Part shown: positions 1 to 4,633 of the stretch, in pieces
How positions within the stretch are numbered: the first letter of the stretch is position 1
Layout: every line of letters begins with the position of its first letter
Origin: Jatrophihabitans sp.
GTDB taxonomy: Bacteria; Actinomycetota; Actinomycetes; Mycobacteriales; Jatrophihabitantaceae
DNA: 5,501 bases
Reading direction: 5' to 3'
Assembly (NCBI GenBank): GCA_025966255.1
Contig: JAOPVG010000455.1
Location: 1-5,501 of the forward strand
Translations under genes and position numbers: made by a program
The notes under the pieces: generated by a model
Told to the model about the DNA's origin: nothing
Seen by the model: the letters and a program-made list of their open reading frames with translations, nothing else
Database searches by the model: none

Positions 1-440
1 CCGCTGCGCTGTTCGGGGCCGCCGTCGCGTGGGCCGCCGACACCCCGCCGCCTGCGCTCGCAACGAAGCCGGCCGCACCTTCGCCCTCCTCGACAGCTCC
101 GGCGCCGCCGGCCGTCGCCGCGCTGGCGGATGCGCACCTGCGGGTCCAGAAGCAGATCGCTGCCCACCGCCGGAACGCGGCGCGACTTGCGCACCGGCTG
201 GCCGGCATCCGGGCCGACCTCGCCAAGGCCGCCGCGTCGAGTTCGGCCGTAACGCCCCGGTCCCGCGCCGCAGGCGGAGCGCCGGAGGGACCGACGGCCC
301 AGTACGGCACATCCTCGCCCAACCAGGCCCCGCCGCCCGCTCCCGCAGTGCAGCAGCCTCCACCGGTCGTGCCGCCCGCACCGGTCGTGGCGCCGGCACC
401 ACCGCCTCCGGTGCACACCAGCACGGGGGCATCGGGGTGA
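1..440 (+). CDS. 3' end of a membrane-anchored, proline-rich protein of unknown function
   Basis: The reading frame is open from base 3 to the TGA at 438-440, and its start lies before the window, so only the last 145 residues are visible. I do not recognise the family. It opens with the end of a hydrophobic stretch (AALFGAAVAWAA), probably a transmembrane helix or signal anchor. An Ala/Pro/Ser linker follows, then about 40 residues of likely amphipathic or coiled-coil helix (around AALADAHLRVQKQIAAHRR to ADLAKAA), and then a Pro/Val-rich tail ending VHTSTGASG. This layout suggests an anchor with an extracytoplasmic, cell-wall-spanning tail, which is inference. The tail has no FMN-acceptor motif of the SGATxT/S type. 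Its stop overlaps the apbE start by 4 bases (GTGA), so it belongs to the electron-transfer operon. G/C-rich third codon positions and the coupled stop support this frame over the competing open frame that runs through the same bases into apbE. Confidence 0.7.
   Translation, partial: AALFGAAVAWAADTPPPALATKPAAPSPSSTAPAPPAVAALADAHLRVQKQIAAHRRNAARLAHRLAGIRADLAKAAASSSAVTPRSRAAGGAPEGPTAQYGTSSPNQAPPPAPAVQQPPPVVPPAPVVAPAPPPPVHTSTGASG
361..389 (+). repeat. 11-base direct repeat in the Pro/Val tail
   Basis: CACCGGTCGTG occurs at 361-371 and again at 379-389, a period of 18 bases (six codons). It encodes the repeated Pro-Val-Val units of the low-complexity tail. It is most simply a coding repeat of a proline-rich linker that could expand or contract by slippage; I see no regulatory role. 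Confidence 0.5.
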
Positions 441-1426
441 GTGCGCCGTCCGCCGTCCCTACTGCCGCCTTCGCCGAGGTCGGCGTCACCACGGCCGGCC
501 TGTGGCATTCGTCGTTCCGGGCGATGGCCTCGCCGATCCGGGTGCAGCTCGGCGGCGCGACCACTGGCCCGGGCCTCCTGCAGGCGCGGGTCAGAGCGCT
601 GTTCGTCGAGGTGGAGCGGCAGTGCACCCGATTCGATGCGGCCAGCGATCTGACCCGGGCGAACACCGCCGGGGATCATTGGCAGGAGGTCGGGACGCAT
701 TGTTACGCGGCGCTGCGCGCGGCGGCCGATGCACACGTCACGACCGGCGGTCGGTTCGATCCCCGAGTGCTCAGCACGCTCGTCGATCTGGGCTACGGCA
801 GTTCGCTGGCGTTCGCCGACGGCGACGTGCGGCTCGCGGTCGAACCGTGCGCTCCGCGTGTCGCGCCTGCGGCGTGGCGACCCGGCTTCGACTCGGCGAG
901 CCGGGTCCGCATCGGACCCGATCCGGTCGACCTCGGAGGTATCGGCAAGGGGCTGACGCTGCGCTGGACTGCCGAGCTGTTGCGCGAAGCCGGATGTGCC
1001 ACGTTTCTCGTGGACGCCGGCGGGGACTGCGTCTTCGCGGGCGCCGGTCCCGACGGTTCGGGTTGGCGAATCGGGGTCGAGGATCCGGCCGGCGGGCGTG
1101 ATCCGGTCGCGGTCCTGCAGATCGACGACGGCGCCTGCGCGACGTCCTCGACCCGGCTGCGTAGCTGGCACGCCGGTGGTCGGCCGGTGCACCACCTCAT
1201 CGATCCGTCGACCGGCGCTCCGGGCGGTGCGGGACTGGCCGCCGTGACCGTCGTCGATCCCGATCCGGCCACGGCCGAGGTGTGGAGCAAGGTGCTCTTC
1301 CTGCACGGGCTTGACATCGCCGACGCGGCGAAGCGCCATCAGATCGCGGCGCTGTGGGTGCGCCTCGACGGGACGGTAGGGACGAGCGCGGACATCCAGT
1401 CGCTGCTGTGCTGGCAGCGGTCGTGA
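437..1426 (+). CDS. apbE: ApbE-family FAD:protein FMN transferase
   Basis: ApbE enzymes transfer FMN from FAD to a Thr/Ser of partner redox proteins, using Mg2+. The 329-residue protein shows the family blocks in order: the N-terminal MASPI block (residues 30-34, usually MGT), DLGGIGKG (165-172), DAGGD (193-197), the SSTR to HHLIDPSTGAP block (H252, H253, D256), and AEVWSK (280-285). In the last block the family usually has aDaLsT, whose Asp and Thr bind the metal; here they are E281 and K285. No signal peptide or lipobox is visible, unlike the lipoprotein ApbE of enterobacteria, so it probably acts in the cytosol. The GTG at 437 is chosen because it overlaps the preceding stop by 4 bases and gives the usual family length. 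The frame stays open further upstream, but that part is a shadow of the preceding gene. Shine-Dalgarno support is weak (GGGGG at 425-429), so translational coupling is likely. The substrate protein is not identified in this window. Confidence 0.93.
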   Translation: MSAPSAVPTAAFAEVGVTTAGLWHSSFRAMASPIRVQLGGATTGPGLLQARVRALFVEVERQCTRFDAASDLTRANTAGDHWQEVGTHCYAALRAAADAHVTTGGRFDPRVLSTLVDLGYGSSLAFADGDVRLAVEPCAPRVAPAAWRPGFDSASRVRIGPDPVDLGGIGKGLTLRWTAELLREAGCATFLVDAGGDCVFAGAGPDGSGWRIGVEDPAGGRDPVAVLQIDDGACATSSTRLRSWHAGGRPVHHLIDPSTGAPGGAGLAAVTVVDPDPATAEVWSKVLFLHGLDIADAAKRHQIAALWVRLDGTVGTSADIQSLLCWQRS

Positions 1427-2082
1427 CCGCGGCGACCCGCTCCCGGGCGCTGGGCCGGATGGGCGCGGTGCTGGTCAGCGGTGTGGCGACGGGTGCCGCG
1501 GTCGGCCTGGCCGTCGCGCGGGTCCGCGGCGACCGGATGGCTCCGTGGATCCTCGGCCGGGCCACGGGGATCTGCGCCTATCTTGTGCTCGTCGGGGTGG
1601 TGCTGCTCGGGCTGTCGCTGTCGCATCCGCGCCGGGCCGAGCGCGGTCGCAGCGCACCCACGCGGATGCGCGCGCACGTCACGTTGTCCGTCCTCGCCCT
1701 GGCCCTGATCGCGCTGCACGTCGTCGTCCTCGCCACCGACCGGTACGCCGGGGTCGGTTGGAGCGGCGCCGTGCTGCCGATGGGGGCGCAGTACCGTCCG
1801 ACCGCGGTAACACTGGGGGTCGTCGGTGCGTGGATCGGTCTGCTCGCCGGCCTGAGCGCTGCGGCCGCCGGTCGGCTGCCGCGACGACTGTGGTGGCCGC
1901 TGCACAAGGTCGCGGCCATCAGCCTCGTCCTCATCTGGCTGCACGGCGTGTTCGCCGGCAGCGACACCCCGGCGCTGCTGGCGCTGTACCTCGCGAGCGG
2001 CGCCATCGTGCTCGTCGCGGCCGCGCACCGTTACCTCGCCCGCGGCCGGGTTCAGCTCGGCGCGACAGACGGCAGCCGATGA
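1423..2082 (+). CDS. Ferric-reductase-like di-heme transmembrane protein
   Basis: This is a 219-residue integral membrane protein with about six predicted helices (roughly residues 13-33, 44-66, 85-105, 128-150, 160-179 and 183-205). It resembles the ferric reductase-like transmembrane domain family (PF01794; MsrQ/YedZ and NOX-type cores). Two His pairs sit in two helices: H85/H99 (14 apart) and H161/H174 (13 apart). This is the expected pattern for two b hemes, one near each membrane face. WILGRATGICAYL at the second helix and GSDTP after H174 are typical of the actinobacterial branch. No FAD or NAD(P) domain is fused, so reducing power must come from partners, presumably the NuoF-like protein and ferredoxin encoded next. 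The GTG at 1423 overlaps the apbE stop (GTGA). GTG codons at 1408 and 1354 are in frame but lie within apbE without a clear ribosome site. The final electron acceptor is unknown, and the 'ferric reductase' name is by fold only. Confidence 0.88.
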   Translation: MTAATRSRALGRMGAVLVSGVATGAAVGLAVARVRGDRMAPWILGRATGICAYLVLVGVVLLGLSLSHPRRAERGRSAPTRMRAHVTLSVLALALIALHVVVLATDRYAGVGWSGAVLPMGAQYRPTAVTLGVVGAWIGLLAGLSAAAAGRLPRRLWWPLHKVAAISLVLIWLHGVFAGSDTPALLALYLASGAIVLVAAAHRYLARGRVQLGATDGSR

Positions 2083-3341
2083 CGGCGGGGGTGTGGCTCG
2101 CACCCGATGCCGAGGCCGAGCTGCCGATGCTCGAGCGGCCCATCCACTTCTACGGTGGGGGCACGTCGGTCACCGAGCTGGCCCCGCACTCCTATCGAGA
2201 TCATCTGGATCGCTTCGGCGCCCGGCCGAGTTGCCGCGGTGCCGCGGGCGCCGCGCTGATCCGACGGATCGAAGAGGCCGGACTCACCGGGCGCGGCGGG
2301 GCGCACCTCCCGTCGGCGATCAAGTGGCGAGCCGTGCGGGCGGCCGCCGGGGCGGCCGGCTCGGTAATCGTCGCCAACGGGGCCGAAGGCGAGCCGGACA
2401 GCCGCAAGGACGCCGCGCTGCTGGAGCTGCGTCCGCATCTCGTTCTCGACGGGCTGGTGTGCGCGGCCGAGACGCTCGGTGCGCGCCAGCTCGTCGTCTG
2501 GTTGCACGAGAACGCGCACGCCGCTCGCTCGGCGGTGTCCCGGGCACTGGCCGAGCGCGTCGCTCACGGGCCGGACGAGCCGATGATCCGGATTGCCGTC
2601 GGCCCGGACAGGTACCTGACGGGCGAGTCCGGGGCGGTCGTGCAGGCGCTGTCCGGAGGCGTCGCCCGACCGGCCTTCCGGATCGTGCCCAGCGCAGCCC
2701 GCGGGGTCGATGGCCTGCCGACCCTCGTACACAACGTGGAGACGCTGGCGCGGGTGGCCCGGCTGGCCCGCGGTGAGGACTGCTCGTCGGCCCTCGTCAC
2801 CGTGTGCGCCGACGACACCCACGTCGTCCTTGAGGTCTCCACCTCCGCCACCGTGCAGGAGGTGATCGGCCGGGTCACCAATGCGGACGAGCCGGCCGCG
2901 GTATTGATCGGTGGCCACGGCGGCACCTGGTGCACGTCGTCCGATCTGGGCAAGCTGACCCTCGACGAGGCGGACCTGCGCGCGGCTGGACTCTCGCTCG
3001 GTGCCGGCGTCTTGGCCGTCCTGGCGGCCGGGACGTGCGGCCTGGTGCGCACCGCCGAACTTGCCGACTTTCTCGCCCGGCAGAGCACCCGGCAGTGCGG
3101 TCCGTGCGTGTTCGGGTTGGCGTCCATCGCCGAGAGCACCGCCGAGCTCGCGCGTGGCGGCTGGCGGTCCCGGCGCGACGCCGATCGGATCGCCCGCTTC
3201 GCGGCAGAGATCAAAGGCCGCGGCGCATGCGGACATCCCGACGGAGCCGTGCGGATGGTCGGAAGTGCGCTGGAGGTCTTCGCCGACGACGTCGCCGCCC
3301 ACCGCCGTGGCCGCTGCCTCGCGACCGGTGAGCACCTGTGA
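2079..3341 (+). CDS. NuoF-like flavin/iron-sulfur oxidoreductase subunit (complex I 51-kDa type)
   Basis: This 420-residue protein is homologous to the FMN- and Fe-S-carrying NuoF/HoxF subunit. Visible blocks are GLTGRGGAHLPSAIKW (68-83, FMN loop), NGAEGEPDSRKD (100-111), YLTGESGA (179-186), GLPTLVHNVETL (212-223), an SLBB-like region (about 240-287) and the C-terminal Fe-S region with C340, C343 and C384. In NuoF the cluster ligands are CxxCxxC plus a Cys 41 residues later. The 343-to-384 spacing matches, but the first Cys is T337, leaving three Cys. The FMN-loop Phe (GAGFP) is Leu and the second Glu of GEET is Ser; both positions contact NADH in complex I, so NADH may not be the donor. No NuoE-like domain is fused. 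The ATG at 2079 overlaps the previous stop (ATGA); the longer open frame upstream is a shadow of the membrane gene. Its likely role is relaying electrons between the ferredoxin and the di-heme membrane protein. It sits outside any nuo cluster, so it is not a complex I subunit. Confidence 0.9.
   Translation: MTAGVWLAPDAEAELPMLERPIHFYGGGTSVTELAPHSYRDHLDRFGARPSCRGAAGAALIRRIEEAGLTGRGGAHLPSAIKWRAVRAAAGAAGSVIVANGAEGEPDSRKDAALLELRPHLVLDGLVCAAETLGARQLVVWLHENAHAARSAVSRALAERVAHGPDEPMIRIAVGPDRYLTGESGAVVQALSGGVARPAFRIVPSAARGVDGLPTLVHNVETLARVARLARGEDCSSALVTVCADDTHVVLEVSTSATVQEVIGRVTNADEPAAVLIGGHGGTWCTSSDLGKLTLDEADLRAAGLSLGAGVLAVLAAGTCGLVRTAELADFLARQSTRQCGPCVFGLASIAESTAELARGGWRSRRDADRIARFAAEIKGRGACGHPDGAVRMVGSALEVFADDVAAHRRGRCLATGEHL
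3327..3332 (+). promoter_or_regulatory. Ribosome binding site of the ferredoxin gene
   Basis: GGTGAG lies inside the 3' end of the NuoF-like gene, five bases before the GTG at 3338, and matches the GGTGA part of the Shine-Dalgarno sequence. It is the clearest ribosome site inside the operon and supports the overlapping GTG as the ferredoxin start. Confidence 0.55.
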
Positions 3342-3610
3342 CCGCGCGGGGACGGTTGCGCGTCGACATCGTCGCCTGCGAAGGGGTTGCCATCTGTGCG
3401 CACCTGGCGGCCGACCTCATCCGCACCGACTCGTGGGGCTACCCGATCATCGACGACGCGCCCCTGACCAGACGCACCGAGCGGCAGGCGTCAGCTGCGG
3501 TCACCGCGTGCCCGCGCCGCGCCCTGTTCATCGTCGACGGCGGCTCGGGCCTCGAGCCGAGCGCACCGCAGGACATTCGCGACGATCATGCCAATCCCGT
3601 GCCGTCGTAG
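3338..3610 (+). CDS. Single-cluster ferredoxin, CxxVxxC type
   Basis: This 90-residue soluble electron carrier has the layout of small actinobacterial ferredoxins: C14-x5-C20 near the N-terminus, DSWGYPII (31-38), and C58-P59 before a hydrophobic strand (RALFIVDG). With only three Cys it should hold a 3Fe-4S cluster, or a 4Fe-4S cluster with a non-Cys ligand. The fourth-ligand position (residue 17) is Val; relatives often have His, Asp or Cys there. The C-terminal 20 or so residues are polar and probably disordered. The GTG start overlaps the stop of the NuoF-like gene by 4 bases (GTGA) and has a good ribosome site. As the last gene of the operon it is the probable partner of the NuoF-like protein. 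P450-partner ferredoxins share this fold, but no P450 gene is visible here, so a role within this module is favoured (inference). Confidence 0.88.
   Translation: MTARGRLRVDIVACEGVAICAHLAADLIRTDSWGYPIIDDAPLTRRTERQASAAVTACPRRALFIVDGGSGLEPSAPQDIRDDHANPVPS
3541..3559. terminator. Possible hairpin terminator for the minus-strand regulator gene
   Basis: CGGCTCG-GGCCT-CGAGCCG forms a perfect 7-base stem with a 5-base loop inside the ferredoxin 3' coding region. It lies about 64 bases beyond the stop codon of the minus-strand regulator, so it could end that transcript. No U-tract follows in either direction, and GC-rich coding DNA often forms such stems by chance. Confidence 0.2.
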
Positions 3611-3611
3611 T

Positions 3612-3659
3612 GGTTGCGACGACTATCCGCGCGACGGGGTGTCGAACGGTCGCGCAACC
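3612..3659. terminator. Weak inverted repeat just after the ferredoxin stop
   Basis: GGTTGCG (3612-3618) pairs perfectly with CGCAACC (3653-3659) across a 34-base loop that contains further short GC pairings. It begins directly after the ferredoxin TAG and overlaps the end of the convergent regulator gene. It may help end the plus-strand operon transcript, but the loop is long and there is no U-tract. Confidence 0.2.
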
Positions 3660-4498
3660 CCGCGATCAATGACCGTAGGCTCACCCGTCGCCGCCAGCGA
3701 TCCGAGCAGTGCGAGCGATCTGGCGCTGTCGGAGGCCGGTTCCGCGTGATAGATCACCAGTAGCTGGCCGTCCGAGTCACCGATCGCAAGCTTCTCGCGA
3801 CGCAGTTCGAGCATGCCGACCTGTGGATGGTGCATCCGCGTGGGCGCGCCGGCGAGGGCCTTGACGTCGTGCCGGGCCCAGAGGCGTCGGAACGGCTCGC
3901 TCGCGAGGGACAGCTCGCCGATGAGTTGCGCGATCCGCGGGTCGTCGACGTCGGTGCCGAGCGAGGCGCGAAACGAGGCGACCATGCCGGCGGTTGCCTG
4001 CTCCCAGTCCGGGTGCAGGTCATGCTCGTCCTCATCGAGGAACACCGATCGAAGGCGATTCTGTCCGGGCCGCAGGCTCGGTGACAGGGCGGTCGCGAGG
4101 CGGTTCGCCGCAAGCACGTCGAACATCCGGCTCTCGACGAAGGCCGGCAGCTCGAGCGCGGCCAGCAACTGGCGGATGCCCATCGGCACCACCTCGCGGC
4201 GTCGCCGCTTCGGCGTGGTGGGTCGGGCGGTGGACAGGCTGAGCAGGTATTGCGTGGCGGTCGCGTCGAGCCCGAACACGCGGGCCAGCGCCTCGAGTAC
4301 CTGCGGCGAGGGGTTGCGGTCACGGCCCTGCTCGAGCCGCAGGTAGTAGTCGGCGCTGATCCCGGCGAGGGTCGCGACCTCTTCGCGGCGTAGGCCCGGT
4401 GTCCTCCGGACACCCATGACCCGCAGCCCGGCGTCCGCTGGGTCCACGAGTTCGCGACGCGCCCGCAGGTACTCGCCCAACGCGTTCGACCCGCTCAC
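3623..4498 (-). CDS. XRE-type helix-turn-helix regulator with MmyB-like ligand-binding domain
   Basis: This 291-residue transcription regulator has an N-terminal HTH (about residues 31-77) with the family signature RRTPGLRREEVATLAG followed by DYYLRLEQGRDRNPS. A basic linker follows (KRRRRE, 97-102), then the PAS-like MmyB-type ligand-binding domain (about 108-268), with the typical LWARHDV and HHPQVGMLEL segments and the SDSARSLALLGSLA end. A structure from this family has been reported with a bound fatty acid; the ligand of this protein is unknown. It is transcribed away from the aldo/keto reductase gene, with a perfect palindrome between them, which suggests it controls both genes. The GTG start at 4498 gives full family length. 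There is no convincing Shine-Dalgarno sequence, but a -10-like box sits where a leaderless transcript would need it. It converges on the ferredoxin gene with a 12-base gap. Nothing shows that it regulates the electron-transfer operon. Confidence 0.92.
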   Translation of the reverse strand: MSGSNALGEYLRARRELVDPADAGLRVMGVRRTPGLRREEVATLAGISADYYLRLEQGRDRNPSPQVLEALARVFGLDATATQYLLSLSTARPTTPKRRRREVVPMGIRQLLAALELPAFVESRMFDVLAANRLATALSPSLRPGQNRLRSVFLDEDEHDLHPDWEQATAGMVASFRASLGTDVDDPRIAQLIGELSLASEPFRRLWARHDVKALAGAPTRMHHPQVGMLELRREKLAIGDSDGQLLVIYHAEPASDSARSLALLGSLAATGEPTVIDRGVARPFDTPSRG

Positions 4499-4504
4499 GC
4501 ACCC

Positions 4505-4510
4505 AGTCTA
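4505..4510 (-). promoter_or_regulatory. Candidate -10 box of the regulator gene (leaderless transcript)
   Basis: Read on the minus strand, TAGACT fits the actinobacterial TANNNT -10 pattern. It is followed by six bases (GGGTGC) and then the GTG start, so transcription would begin at or next to the start codon. The -35 zone is covered by the left arm of the inverted repeat and shows no clear TTGACA-like box. An overlapping alternative, TATCTA, lies at 4509-4514. Confidence 0.4.
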
Positions 4511-4526
4511 GATAGGGCGCAGCCGC

Positions 4527-4555
4527 TCATCCTGGTCCTGCTGTCCCCAGGATGA
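4527..4555. promoter_or_regulatory. Perfect 9-base inverted repeat, probable operator
   Basis: TCATCCTGG (4527-4535) and its exact reverse complement CCAGGATGA (4547-4555) are separated by 11 bases. The arm centres are 20 bases apart, about two turns of the helix, as expected for a dimeric regulator on one face of DNA. The site is intergenic, upstream of both divergent genes, and its left arm overlaps the expected -35 region of the regulator promoter. It is most likely the binding site of the divergent XRE/MmyB-like regulator, giving autorepression and control of the reductase gene. A partial third copy (CATCCTG) is at 4588-4594. The repeat itself is certain; its function is inferred. Confidence 0.65.
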
Positions 4556-4624
4556 CCGGGGCACTCACTGCCGCGTCGCACCCGCGGCATCCTGAAGCCA
4601 GCGCGCCGCACACGCTCGCGCGGG

Positions 4625-4629
4625 AAGGA
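4625..4629 (+). promoter_or_regulatory. Ribosome binding site of the aldo/keto reductase gene
   Basis: AAGGA within GGGAAGGAA lies four bases before the ATG at 4634. It is a strong Shine-Dalgarno sequence and fixes that start. Unlike the divergent regulator, this gene should therefore have a leadered mRNA. I found no TA-containing -10 box between the inverted repeat and this site. Confidence 0.7.
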
Positions 4630-4633
4630 ATCC

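Noticed and set aside
29..436. Open frame continuing upstream of apbE, which would add about 136 residues to its N-terminus
   Set aside because: The added part is Arg/Gly-rich shadow sequence over the preceding gene in another frame. The GTG at 437 overlaps that gene's stop and gives the normal ApbE length.
414..437. TSTGASG at the end of the proline-rich protein as a possible FMN acceptor site
   Set aside because: It does not match the SGATxT/S-type acceptor motif and has no FMN_bind fold around it in the visible part.
1123..1149. DGACATSS in ApbE as a self-flavinylation motif
   Set aside because: It lies in the conserved block before the HHLIDPSTG segment and is part of the family's own active-site region, not an acceptor domain.
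1545..2078. Open frame upstream of the NuoF-like start
   Set aside because: It overlies the membrane protein gene, is Arg-rich and resembles no NuoF or NuoE sequence. The ATG at 2079 in the ATGA overlap is the natural start.
1339..2103. 254-codon open frame antisense to the membrane protein gene
   Set aside because: It is low in hydrophobic residues, has no recognisable motif, and is a mirror of a clearly coding plus-strand gene.
2052..3335. 427-codon open frame antisense to the NuoF-like gene
   Set aside because: Long antisense frames are expected in GC-rich genes with G/C third positions. The sense strand has clear NuoF motifs and the antisense protein has none.
4556..4624. Search for a -10/-35 promoter of the aldo/keto reductase
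   Set aside because: There is no TA dinucleotide between the inverted repeat and the ribosome site, and CATCCT at 4588-4593 is too poor a -10 match without a -35 partner to call a promoter.
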